A stretch of DNA of 64,000 bases. Origin: Bacteroidia bacterium. Lineage in GTDB: Bacteria > Bacteroidota > Bacteroidia > J057. A program made the translations under genes and the position numbers. A model generated the notes under the pieces. That model had not been told where the DNA came from. It ran no database searches and saw only the letters and a list, made by a program, of their open reading frames with translations. How positions within the stretch are numbered: the stretch's first letter is position 1; every line of letters starts with the position of its first letter. Below are positions 34,112 to 42,788 of the stretch, piece by piece. The stretch is from the NCBI GenBank assembly GCA_030430205.1, contig JAUIGE010000012.1, forward strand, positions 109,097 through 173,096, read 5' to 3'.

Positions 34112-35536
34112 ATGTTTGGATTAATGAAAAACACGGGCTGTATGAAGGCGGATCAACATGATTGGTACCGCATGCATTATTGTGGAACGTGTAAATCTAT
34201 CGGAAGCATATACGGCCAACGAAGCCGAATTCTGCTCAATTTTGATTGTGTATTTTTGGCGGAACTGCTCAGTTTGATACAGGAAGCAGAAACCAACCAA
34301 TGGGATCCTAAGCTGTCCGTGAACAATTGTTTCTCTGTGCCTGAAACAGATGCCCTGCCCATTAGCCTTCAGTTTGCAGCGGATATGAACCTGATTCTTG
34401 CAGAGATGAAGGTTCGGGACAATCTGCAGGATGATGTGAAGTTTGTATGGAAAATGGCCCAGCGATTTCTCAAAAAGCCCTTTCATCAGGTGGCAGACCG
34501 ATTGACTGTCTGGGGTATAGACTATCAGCTGCTCCTGAAGCATCAGGCTGAAGATACAGATCGTGAAACAGCCGTGCCTCCGACATACGAAATCCATGGC
34601 TTATTGGATTGGTATGCCGCACCATCGGGCGCCATAACGAGCTACCTCTTTTCCAAAGGGGCAGATGCTGTTCAAAAACCTAACTGGAAGGAAGCGACTG
34701 CCGAAGTTGGTGCGGCTTTTGGCGAATTGGTTTATGGTCTCGACGCATGGAAGGATGTGGAGCAAGACGAAGAATCGGGTTCTTTTAACCCCTTGCTGCT
34801 TCACCCGGATCGCCCGCTGGAAGTGTCCAAACAACTCACCACGGATTGGCTCTGGAATAAGGCGGAAAGCATCCAGGAGATGATCCAGAAAGCAGATTTC
34901 CCTGCGGAAGTTAAAGCTTCTTTGAATTCCAGGCTGATGCTCAATCTGGCTGCGACCCTGGGAGAATCTCCTCATGTTTGCACGCCGCAAAGCGGCATCG
35001 AAAAGGCGACAGTGCCCACCATCGCCCGGACGATTGGACGGGTGCAGCAAGGAGTTGCTGCATGGACAAATCCGCTGAAGCCTGCCCGATTTGCAGCCAG
35101 CTATATCGCTTTCATGCTGCTGGTATTTCACCAGCAATTGTTTGCCGCAGCGGATCGTGGAGCTGGTGATTCCTTTTCACTTGACTATGGCCTCCTGGCG
35201 GCGTTGGTCGCTGCTCCCCTGGGCATATACCTCGCCGCCAAAGGCATTTCCAAAAACAGGGCATGGATCGACATGAAACTGAGGCGCCAGGAAAAAAGGC
35301 TTAAACGACGGCTCCAACGCGCCGAGAGGAGAGCCGCCCTCAAAGAAGGGAAAATCAAATGGTGGGGATGGGTCCTGATTGGATGTGGCGCTTTGTGCGT
35401 GATCGGGCTGATTTCCTCACTGGTTTCACTAAGCGGGCTAAGCTGTGGCTCTCCAAACACAAGCCCCGGATGTAGCAGTGGGGGGTGTGGCGATTGTAAC
35501 AGCGGGGGCTGTAACAGCAGCGGTTGTAGTTGTTAG
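34112..35536 (+). CDS. DUF5685 membrane protein with Cys/Gly/Ser-rich tail
   Basis: 474 residues. The N-terminal HYCGTCKSIG (residues 23-32) is the DUF5685 signature and could bind metal. The centre is helical and soluble. Near residues 330-385 and 420-445 are membrane segments, separated by a very basic coiled coil (KLRRQEKRLKRRLQRAERR). The last 30 residues hold nine Cys in a Gly/Ser background (GGCGDCNSGG). Similar tails occur on some maturation or peptide-processing proteins, but no such enzyme is adjacent. Confidence 0.8.
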   Translation: MFGLMKNTGCMKADQHDWYRMHYCGTCKSIGSIYGQRSRILLNFDCVFLAELLSLIQEAETNQWDPKLSVNNCFSVPETDALPISLQFAADMNLILAEMKVRDNLQDDVKFVWKMAQRFLKKPFHQVADRLTVWGIDYQLLLKHQAEDTDRETAVPPTYEIHGLLDWYAAPSGAITSYLFSKGADAVQKPNWKEATAEVGAAFGELVYGLDAWKDVEQDEESGSFNPLLLHPDRPLEVSKQLTTDWLWNKAESIQEMIQKADFPAEVKASLNSRLMLNLAATLGESPHVCTPQSGIEKATVPTIARTIGRVQQGVAAWTNPLKPARFAASYIAFMLLVFHQQLFAAADRGAGDSFSLDYGLLAALVAAPLGIYLAAKGISKNRAWIDMKLRRQEKRLKRRLQRAERRAALKEGKIKWWGWVLIGCGALCVIGLISSLVSLSGLSCGSPNTSPGCSSGGCGDCNSGGCNSSGCSC

Positions 35537-35772
35537 AAAGTCGAATTTCACTCCCACAAGCACCCTCTGAGAAAGTGCATAAGCCATTATTACCAGAGTC
35601 TGAACCCCTATGAGCCAGGCACTGTCCAGGGCTAGCCCGGAGGCTTTGCTTGATTTTTGTTGAAATATCCTATTGAGGAGAAACTGTGAGCATTAACAGG
35701 AGGTTATATTTTCACATATAGACATGTTATTATATATTGGCAATCCAATAGTAAATCATTAAAAATAAAAGA

Positions 35773-36117
35773 ATGTCAAAAAAACAGGAATTTTCAACTG
35801 TCTTCAAAGAGGAGATGAACAACATGGGCCTACATTTCCACGAAGAAATTTATGATGGAATTGTCGATTATTTAGGCCCATCCATCTATGATGCAGATGC
35901 CTCTTTAGTGGCCTGTTCTGATCCCAAAGAGCTGGAAACCATTAAAACAAGCTTCCTTATCGGTAAATTAGGTCTGGAAGATAGCCCAAGACTGGATGAG
36001 GCCATCAAAGAGATTTGCCACGCTTTAGGCGAGTCAAACAACAAAAAACATAGAACCACTTTCTATTACCTGTTGACAGCGATTTTTAATAAAGAAGCTG
36101 TTTTTCATAAGGATTAA
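35773..36117 (+). CDS. DUF2853 family protein
   Basis: 114 residues. GPSIYDADASLVACSDPKEL (residues 36-55) and FLIGKLGLEDSPRLDEAIKE are hallmarks of DUF2853, a small helical family of unknown function. The gene stands alone, followed by a palindromic terminator at 36131 and convergent with tRNA-Arg(CCG). Confidence 0.88.
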   Translation: MSKKQEFSTVFKEEMNNMGLHFHEEIYDGIVDYLGPSIYDADASLVACSDPKELETIKTSFLIGKLGLEDSPRLDEAIKEICHALGESNNKKHRTTFYYLLTAIFNKEAVFHKD

Positions 36118-36130
36118 ATTATCATTGTTC

Positions 36131-36167
36131 ATCGAGATTTTTAGTGACATCACTGAAAATTCTCGAT
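36131..36167. terminator. Palindromic terminator between DUF2853 and tRNA-Arg
   Basis: ATCGAGA pairs with TCTCGAT around an inner TTAGTGA/TCACTGA stem. It is nearly perfect over about 17 bp with a two-base loop, and the T/A tracts on both strands suit bidirectional termination. Confidence 0.75.
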
Positions 36168-36173
36168 AAGCTA

Positions 36174-36237
36174 TTTTGGCGACACTTTTGGCGCAAAACG
36201 ACAAAATCGCCCCATACTTTATGTATGGGGCGATTTG
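36174..36237 (-). other. tRNA-Arg(CCG) 3' flank, candidate attachment site
   Basis: Reading away from the tRNA, the 64 bases directly after the discriminator match the flank of tRNA-Arg(CCT) at 63892-63955 at 53 of 64 positions. The end holds TTTTGCGCCAAAA followed by a second CGCCAAAA. Such iterated short repeats beside a tRNA resemble integrase-binding sites. No integrase is present at this copy. Confidence 0.5.
36204..36236 (-). terminator. tRNA-Arg(CCG) terminator
   Basis: A 14-bp perfect stem (36204-36217 with 36223-36236, five-base loop) starts two bases after the tRNA and is followed on the minus strand by TTTTG. Confidence 0.85.
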
Positions 36238-36311
36238 TACCCGCGACAGGATTCGAACCTGAGACCTTCGGTTCCGGAGACCGACGCTCTATCCAGCTGA
36301 GCTACGCGGGC
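36238..36311 (-). tRNA. tRNA-Arg (anticodon CCG)
   Basis: 74 bases fold into a full cloverleaf: acceptor GCCCGCG/CGCGGGT, D arm GCTC...GAGC, anticodon stem TCGGT/ACCGA with loop CTCCGGA (anticodon CCG, decoding CGG) and T loop TTCGAAT. The discriminator is A and CCA is not encoded. A -7 element TATATTTG lies at 36327-36320 on the minus strand, nine bases upstream. Confidence 0.97.
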
Positions 36312-36430
36312 AGCGGCTGCAAATATAAAGATATTTTTGGGAAAAGGATTCTTTGTTGGCAGTTCGTTTGCGAATTATCTCTCCAACTTTCTTTATTTTT
36401 AAAGAATTTAATTCTTTAAAAAGTAACAAC

Positions 36431-38059
36431 ATGAGAAGACTGATTACTCCCCTTTTGATTGGATTATTGTTTTTCCCCCTTTTCCTTCAGGCTCAAACCC
36501 CCACACTGGTCAGAAATATCCACCCTACGGCTGGCTCTTTTCCGACGGAACTCACCAACCTGAACGGGACGCTTTTCTTCAAAGCCGATGATGGCGCTAT
36601 CGGCAAGGAACTGTGGAAATCAGATGGTACTGATGCGGGAACACAGATCGTTGCGGACATCAACCCTGTCGGCTCAGGTGATCCTTCCGAGATTACCGCG
36701 GCTAAGGAAATGGTCTTTTTCCGGGCTTCCGATGCTTCCCGGGGGCAGGAAGTATGGGTCTCTGACGGGACCACGCCTGGCACTTTTTTGCTAAAAAACA
36801 TTCACCCTACCGGCAGCAGTGATCCGCATTCCTTTTTGTACAATTACCTCAATGGAATCATGTTTTTTGTGGCCAACAATGACACCAATGGCGTTGAGCT
36901 TTGGAGGTCGGACGGGACGCCCGAAGGTACGCGCATGGTGATGGACATCAATCCGAATGGGGGTAGCGATCCCGAACACCTGAGCCTGTACAATGGCTCT
37001 CTTTATTTCACAGCAAACGATGGCGTCAACGGCATCGAATTGTGGACCACAGATGGCAGCGGCAGTCCAGGTTCTACGGGTATGCTGAAGGACATAGATC
37101 CGGGACCAGGCTTCAGCTCCAAACCGAGAGGCTTTACCGTTTCCAATGGCCTGCTTTTCTTCGCGGCACTGGATGGCGATGGCCTGGAACTCTGGAAGTC
37201 CGATGGTACAAGCCAGGGTACAGTCCAGGTCAAGGACATCAACCTGGGGGGTAATGGAAATCCCACCCTGCTTACAGATGTGAATGGCACCCTTTTCTTC
37301 GCCGCCGATGGCGGTTCCAATAATACTGAGCTCTGGAAAAGCGATGGCACTGCCAATGGTACGGTCCTCGTAAAGGACATCCATCCCAATATGGCTTCCA
37401 ATCCTTCCCAACTGACAGCGCTCAATGGCTTGCTCTATTTCAGCGCCACAGACAGCGCCCATGGCAAGGAACTCTGGGTGTCTGACGGCACCGCCGCAGG
37501 CACAAAAATCGTCAAAGACATCAACCCACAGGGCGATGCCTCTTCTAATCCGGATTTTATCACGGCCTATGTGGGCAAATTGTATTTTGCCGCTTCTGAC
37601 GGCTCTTCGGGACGCGAAATCTGGACTTCTGAAGGAACAGATACAACCACCATGATGCTCGCACAAATCCATCCTACGGGAAGTGCTGAGCCTTCCAGCC
37701 TCACGGTTTCCGGCAACCAACTGTTTTTCCAGGCCCATGATGGCAGCACCGGGCAGGAGCTCTGGGTGCTGGAGTTGCCTGTGAATGGTGCTGAAGATTT
37801 GTTTTCAGCAAAACTAAGCCTTTTCCCCAACCCTGCCCATGATCTCCTGAATATCCGCATGGATAAACTACCGCCCGGGCAGATCAAGCTCCAGCTGACA
37901 GATGCGTTGGGAAGGCAGGTATATGCCACTTCATTCCTGTATCAGGGTGGCGAATACCAGCATCAGATAGCTGTCCATCAGCTGATGGATGGGCTGTATT
38001 TTGTTCGTTTGCTGACGGCTGAGGGAGAGCTTTTGACGAAAAAAGTACTCCGCCAGTAG
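36431..38059 (+). CDS. T9SS exoprotein with ELWxSDGT repeats, paralogue
   Basis: 542 residues from the ATG at 36431; an upstream extension crosses the leader and is rejected. Signal peptide (LLIGLLFFPLFLQAQ), eight ELWxSDGT-type repeats (variants EVWVSDGT, EIWTSEGT) plus a partial ninth, then a sorting domain (LFPNPAHDLLNIRM ... DGLYFVRLLTAEG). It has the same architecture as 32296-33912, so it probably arose by duplication followed by inversion. Its stop is one base from the convergent glycosidase gene. Confidence 0.9.
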   Translation: MRRLITPLLIGLLFFPLFLQAQTPTLVRNIHPTAGSFPTELTNLNGTLFFKADDGAIGKELWKSDGTDAGTQIVADINPVGSGDPSEITAAKEMVFFRASDASRGQEVWVSDGTTPGTFLLKNIHPTGSSDPHSFLYNYLNGIMFFVANNDTNGVELWRSDGTPEGTRMVMDINPNGGSDPEHLSLYNGSLYFTANDGVNGIELWTTDGSGSPGSTGMLKDIDPGPGFSSKPRGFTVSNGLLFFAALDGDGLELWKSDGTSQGTVQVKDINLGGNGNPTLLTDVNGTLFFAADGGSNNTELWKSDGTANGTVLVKDIHPNMASNPSQLTALNGLLYFSATDSAHGKELWVSDGTAAGTKIVKDINPQGDASSNPDFITAYVGKLYFAASDGSSGREIWTSEGTDTTTMMLAQIHPTGSAEPSSLTVSGNQLFFQAHDGSTGQELWVLELPVNGAEDLFSAKLSLFPNPAHDLLNIRMDKLPPGQIKLQLTDALGRQVYATSFLYQGGEYQHQIAVHQLMDGLYFVRLLTAEGELLTKKVLRQ

Positions 38060-38060
38060 G

Positions 38061-40640
38061 CTAGCGCAGCTGCACCCATACCAGCGAAAAGCCATGCTTT
38101 TCGCCCAACAATCCCTGCGGGATGCCCGGTCCGAGCGAGATCAGCAGGCCTTCGGCCTCGGATATATCAAAGACCGTGTTTCCTGCCGGGTTAAAATAAT
38201 ACGGCAAAAAAGTAGGGTAGGGGCGCGGCATGGGCACGTTGGGGAGGAGTTGTAGCTCAGCCAATGGAATTTCATATTCTGCCATTTCCTGACTGAGTGG
38301 GATGCTTGCACCAAAGGCTGCGCCATTTCGCATCACCAGCGCCAGCTGGAGAGTTGCTGTCGCGCTGTAAAGAGCACGACCCTTGAAAACAATTGTTGTT
38401 TTATCTGTAAGATGCTCCCGAAGCGGGTCAATCACTGGATTGAGAAAATGTTTCAGGTTGTATTCATAGATTTTGGGGCCATTCAGGTTCTCATTATCAG
38501 GTCTAAAAAGCTGATCTACAGGCTGTTGGAATTCAGCCTCTCCCGGATGGTCCAGGGGTAGGAGCTTTTGCCCGGGCAGCCAGCGGCTGCTGGAAAGCAG
38601 CTCTGCATCTTTGGCTGCGTCAAACAGGGTGATCGGCTGATCAGTACCTCTGACTGAAATGCTGTAAGCCTGGCGATCATAGAAATCCCAGTCGAAAGGA
38701 CGCCCCGGCTTGCCGGCAGGGTAGGTGGTGACTTGCTCACCCTGGTGGACAAGGATATAATAATTCAATTGCCCTTTTTGGAGGATGTCGGCAGGAATAC
38801 TGACAGTATAGCGAAAACCACTTTGCTTTTCCATTTTCAACACCCGGGGCTTCCAGCCATCCAGGGCCATGATTTCCAAGTCTGTATCAGGGTAAGGCGA
38901 AGCAAATTCAACTTCCAGCAAAAGAGCTTTTCCTTCTACCGCCAGTTGTGGCTGCTTGTGGATCAGGAAGTCCTGGCTGATGCTGTTGGCAGGTGCATGA
39001 AATTCGCCCAGGCGAATTTTGCCCAGCGGCTCATCCGCGGACCAGCCTTTTTCGGCTTTTTTACTCAAAATATAAACGCCTGGCCTGATGGGAAAAGCTC
39101 CCTTTTTCACTTCACAGGAATATGTATTCCCCTGATTGAGGGGATGCACAAAAAAGGATTTCCCCAAATCCCCCAACTCAATAGCGATGGTCCTTTCATT
39201 CCACTGAATCCGCGCCACGGTCTTGTCCAGGCTATTGCGGCCGTAGGGATTGCTGACGATCACAGGATCGGGCATGACTTCCAGCCGCCAGCTTCCCTCT
39301 TCTATTTTATCCAAAAAATAAGCGCCTGCCCCATCATACTGGATCACAGGCGAATTTCCATGGCCGGCTATATGCTCCAGAGCCGATGGATTGACAGCTG
39401 GGATGGAAGTGCTGTTGCTGTAATAATATTTATCCGCCTGATTGAGCATCGCCAGATCACCTTCATATTTGACTATAAAACTGTCAAAAGATGTATTTTG
39501 CGGATAGCTGCCATAGTCTTTGTACAAAGGAAGCTGATGGAATATCTCTGAGCATATCATCAAGGCAAGCGCCTTGTGAGGCGTATAGGCCAAATTCATG
39601 TGATGTGTATTGTACTCTGTGTTGAGATGAGCCATGAACATGGGATCATAGGAAAAATGCGTCGCAATTTGAATACCCGCAGTGCGAAAAGAGCGCGCCA
39701 TGGCGGGATAGGGGTAGGATTTGGCGATATCTGCTGCATCAAATTCATATACCAGCTTCGCGCCTTTGTGCTTTTTGATGGCATTATTAAACGGAATAAG
39801 GTAGCTGTCGACATGAGGCAGGACGTTGGTTGGCAGTTCCTGCTGATACCCCAGCCCGGTGGGATACCACTGAAAAGTACCGCCATCAATACCCGCATCA
39901 AAATAGGCATCCACCAAATGCACACTGTGGCTGATGTTATAAAAAACAGGGTTTTTGTAGCCTGTTTTGCGAACAGATTTCACCATCCTGGAGACAAAGG
40001 CAGTCACCTGCTCAGGTGATTCTCTGTGATGGGGTTCATTGCTGATCTCCACAGCCAGTAGGCGGGGATCGTTTTTGTATGCAAAGCCTGTGTAAGGATT
40101 GATGTGATTTAGAAATTGAAACAGATAATTTTCCTGCGCTTTGATGGCCATGGGATCGGTCAGACACTTGTCTTTTCCATATTTATGGGAAAATCCTGGC
40201 GTCTTCTGGTCGGGCTCCGGCCAGCCCCCTCCCCAAAATGCGATCGGCGTAATCACATAATTGATATTTCGCTCTCTCAATTTTTGTATCAAATAATCGA
40301 AAGCGTGCAGATTTTCATTGAAAATCAGATTCCCGAGCGTATCGCTGATCTCCGTATCCCATACATGTACACGGTATAAATCAAAGCCCAGGCGGGCAAA
40401 ATGATAGACGTCTTCGTCTATCGCTTTCAGCGGATCTACGCCCAATTTTTTCGCGGAGCGATAGGCATGTGCAAAGGGAAGGGTATAATTGACCCCAAAT
40501 CCCTGAACCTCTTTTTTGCTTTCAGTCCATCGCATAACTCCTTCTTTATCAACAAAAACGCCTGGGCTTTGGGAGCGGCCTAAGAGGCTAAAACACATCA
40601 AAAGTGAGAATAAAAGAAGGGTGTTTTTATTTGCTTTCAT
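38061..40640 (-). CDS. Secreted GH-A clan glycoside hydrolase (GH5-like)
   Basis: 859 residues with a signal peptide (LLLFSLLMCFSLLGRSQ). Residues about 30-400 form a TIM-barrel: VQGFGVNYTL, FDLYRVHVWDTE, NYVITPIAFWGGGWPEP and VEISNEPHHRE, in which the Asn-Glu-Pro carries the acid/base Glu of clan GH-A. A second Glu in KLVYEFDAADI may be the nucleophile. The rest is beta-sandwich-like, probably carbohydrate binding. No T9SS tail is visible. The substrate is a beta-glycan; cellulase or mannanase cannot be told apart here. Confidence 0.82.
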   Translation of the reverse strand: MKANKNTLLLFSLLMCFSLLGRSQSPGVFVDKEGVMRWTESKKEVQGFGVNYTLPFAHAYRSAKKLGVDPLKAIDEDVYHFARLGFDLYRVHVWDTEISDTLGNLIFNENLHAFDYLIQKLRERNINYVITPIAFWGGGWPEPDQKTPGFSHKYGKDKCLTDPMAIKAQENYLFQFLNHINPYTGFAYKNDPRLLAVEISNEPHHRESPEQVTAFVSRMVKSVRKTGYKNPVFYNISHSVHLVDAYFDAGIDGGTFQWYPTGLGYQQELPTNVLPHVDSYLIPFNNAIKKHKGAKLVYEFDAADIAKSYPYPAMARSFRTAGIQIATHFSYDPMFMAHLNTEYNTHHMNLAYTPHKALALMICSEIFHQLPLYKDYGSYPQNTSFDSFIVKYEGDLAMLNQADKYYYSNSTSIPAVNPSALEHIAGHGNSPVIQYDGAGAYFLDKIEEGSWRLEVMPDPVIVSNPYGRNSLDKTVARIQWNERTIAIELGDLGKSFFVHPLNQGNTYSCEVKKGAFPIRPGVYILSKKAEKGWSADEPLGKIRLGEFHAPANSISQDFLIHKQPQLAVEGKALLLEVEFASPYPDTDLEIMALDGWKPRVLKMEKQSGFRYTVSIPADILQKGQLNYYILVHQGEQVTTYPAGKPGRPFDWDFYDRQAYSISVRGTDQPITLFDAAKDAELLSSSRWLPGQKLLPLDHPGEAEFQQPVDQLFRPDNENLNGPKIYEYNLKHFLNPVIDPLREHLTDKTTIVFKGRALYSATATLQLALVMRNGAAFGASIPLSQEMAEYEIPLAELQLLPNVPMPRPYPTFLPYYFNPAGNTVFDISEAEGLLISLGPGIPQGLLGEKHGFSLVWVQLR

Positions 40641-40837
40641 TTCTTAAACTTTTTTGCAACGAAATTCGAAATTTAAAGGAGACAATGTGATATTTGAAAT
40701 TTAGGTAAAAAAGTAATGGGTTTTAAGTTAAATGTAGGGGATTTCTATTTGGTATTTACAACCTGCTTTAATCTCCGTGTGACAAATTCCAGCTCACAAA
40801 GTGACTTTTGTCATCTCGATTCTTCGATTTTTCCGCG

Positions 40838-40868
40838 AAATCACCCATCAAAAAATTATGGGTGATTT
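40838..40868 (+). promoter_or_regulatory. Perfect hairpin covering the GCS2-CBS start codon
   Basis: AAATCACCCAT (40838-40848) is the exact complement of ATGGGTGATTT (40858-40868), with a nine-base A-rich loop. The chosen ATG opens the right arm, so the mRNA can hide its own start codon. Confidence 0.6.
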
Positions 40869-42720
40869 TAATATTAAGCCGATTGAATCTGATCAGCAGC
40901 GCGCTGAATTCTATCATGCCATTCTCAGGGACCTCGAAGCATTTGAGTATATGCTAGAGCATAACATGATCGAACAAAAATCTGACATGATAGGAGCAGA
41001 GCAGGAGATCTGCCTTGTAGACAATATTGGAAATCCTGCCCCCAGGGCTTTGGGTATCCTAAAAGATATTGATTCACCCCTTTTTACCAACGAATTGGCT
41101 TTATATAACCTGGAGGTAAACCTCAGTCCGCAGCATCTCCAGGATGAGTGTTTCAGCAAAATAGCAGGGGAATTGCGTGAAGCCATGCGTCATGGAGAGG
41201 ACATCGCTGCCCGCCATGGCAGCCAACTCCTGCTTACCGGAAACCTGCCCACCTTGAAATTTCGTCATTTGCTTTTCGATTTTATGACGCCCGAAGAGCG
41301 TTATAAAACCCTTAGCAGGGAGCTGCTGGAATTGAGGGGCCGCAACTTTGAGATATTCCTGGAAGGCGTAGACGACTTTCGCACTTCCCTTGACAGTGTC
41401 CTCTTTGAGGCCTGTAACACCAGCTTTCAGCTGCATTTACAAATCGCGCCCCGGGAGTTCATGCGGATGCACAATTGGGCCCAGATGATCTCCGGACCTG
41501 TCCTGGCCGCCTGCACCAATTCACCTCTTTTATTTGGAAAAGAATTGTGGGCCGAAAACCGCATTTCCCTTTTTAAACAAAGCCTCGATACCCGCCGAAA
41601 ACTCAACCATTCCCGGGTCAAGTTTCCACGCGTTTATTTTGGAAATGACTGGTTGAGAAAATCGCCCCTTGACATTTGGCAGAAAGATGTAACACGCTTT
41701 CCAGTCTTGCTTCGTGGCTACGGAGAGGAGGATCCCATGGATCTATTGAAAAAGGGCATCATTCCCAAATTGAAATCCGTCCGCCTACACAATGGCACCA
41801 CATATACCTGGAATCGCCTCTGTTATGGCGTAGTTGACAATTCCCCCCACATTCGTATCGAATGCCGCTATCTGCCTGCCGGCCCTACGATGGTAGATGA
41901 AATGGCAAATTTTGCCTTTTGGATCGGCCTGATGAAAGGGATGCCGGAAGAGAAATATAACTTCTGGGAGAAAACGGATTTTCGTATAGCAAAAAACAAT
42001 TTTATCCACGCTGCCCGTTACGGCATCCATTCTGGCCAGCAGTGGTTTGGCGAGAATTTTTCTGCCAAAGGATTGATTCTGGATAAGTTGCTGCCCATGG
42101 CAGAGAAGGGCCTGCAAAAGATGCAAATCTCTGAAAAAGACATCGCCTATTACCTGGATATAATCGCTCGTCGCGTCACTTCTGGCCAAACAGGCTCTGA
42201 GTGGCTTACCCACAATTATAGGCTTTTACACCAAAAGTACAAGCCCTCTGTAGCCCTTCGCTTGCTGGTTCAACAGTCTTTGCTCTACCAAAAAGAAGAT
42301 ATTCCGGTTCATGAGTGGGATCCCAATATGATCAACAACGATCTGCACATTTTACCTCAAATAAAAGACGCAAAAGAATTGGTTGAAGACATCATGAATC
42401 AGGAAGTGATCACCGTAAAAGAAAATGTAAGCCTGGAAGTAATCAAAAGCATGATGATCTGGCAGGGTTTTAATCATTTGCCGGTTGAAGACAAAAACGG
42501 AGACCTGGTGGGCATGCTTTCCTCTTCTTTTTTCAAGGAGAAACAGCTTTCTGAAAAATTGCTGGCAAAGGATGTTATGGTAAAAGATGTCATCACCATG
42601 GGACCAGGCGAAACGATTGAATATGCTAAAAGCATCATGCTTCAACATAAAGTGGGCTGCCTTCCTGTAGTGGAAGGGGATAAAATTGTAGGGATTTTGA
42701 CAACTTCAGACTTTTTGTAA
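40858..42720 (+). CDS. Glutamate-cysteine ligase-like (GCS2) protein with CBS pair
   Basis: 620 residues from the ATG at 40858; a GTG at 40801 could add 19. The N-terminal body is a GCS2-type carboxylate-amine ligase (IGAEQEICLVD, LSPQHL, NTSFQLHLQIAP, RIECRYLPAG). Residues about 505-620 are two CBS domains (DIMNQEVITVKENVSLEVI and DVMVKDVITMGPGETIEYA), which usually sense adenine nucleotides. The reaction is probably glutamyl transfer to an amine; gamma-glutamylcysteine synthesis is the family prototype. The CBS pair suggests energy-state control. Confidence 0.87.
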   Translation: MGDFNIKPIESDQQRAEFYHAILRDLEAFEYMLEHNMIEQKSDMIGAEQEICLVDNIGNPAPRALGILKDIDSPLFTNELALYNLEVNLSPQHLQDECFSKIAGELREAMRHGEDIAARHGSQLLLTGNLPTLKFRHLLFDFMTPEERYKTLSRELLELRGRNFEIFLEGVDDFRTSLDSVLFEACNTSFQLHLQIAPREFMRMHNWAQMISGPVLAACTNSPLLFGKELWAENRISLFKQSLDTRRKLNHSRVKFPRVYFGNDWLRKSPLDIWQKDVTRFPVLLRGYGEEDPMDLLKKGIIPKLKSVRLHNGTTYTWNRLCYGVVDNSPHIRIECRYLPAGPTMVDEMANFAFWIGLMKGMPEEKYNFWEKTDFRIAKNNFIHAARYGIHSGQQWFGENFSAKGLILDKLLPMAEKGLQKMQISEKDIAYYLDIIARRVTSGQTGSEWLTHNYRLLHQKYKPSVALRLLVQQSLLYQKEDIPVHEWDPNMINNDLHILPQIKDAKELVEDIMNQEVITVKENVSLEVIKSMMIWQGFNHLPVEDKNGDLVGMLSSSFFKEKQLSEKLLAKDVMVKDVITMGPGETIEYAKSIMLQHKVGCLPVVEGDKIVGILTTSDFL

Positions 42721-42727
42721 AAGAAAA

Positions 42728-42757
42728 GAGGCTCTGGGAAAAATCTCCCAAAGCCTC
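42728..42757. terminator. Bidirectional terminator between convergent genes
   Basis: GAGGCTCTGGGA (42728-42739) pairs with TCCCAAAGCCTC (42746-42757) with one mismatch. The minus-strand reading is followed by a T-rich tract. It lies between the GCS2-CBS and T9SS protein stops. Confidence 0.8.
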
Positions 42758-42788
42758 GATATGCTAATTTGGATTCTATTAGTTCAAA

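Noticed and set aside
36144..36419. 91-aa ORF containing VPATGFEPETFGSGDRR
   Set aside because: It is antisense to tRNA-Arg(CCG) and its terminator; such ORFs are a well-known false annotation over tRNA genes.
36791..37738. 315-aa minus-strand ORF
   Set aside because: It mirrors the ELWxSDGT repeat gene, whose repeats keep the antisense frame open; it shows no own domain or start context.
38733..39551. 272-aa plus-strand ORF
   Set aside because: It lies wholly antisense to the GH-A glycosidase, whose motifs and signal peptide are clear.
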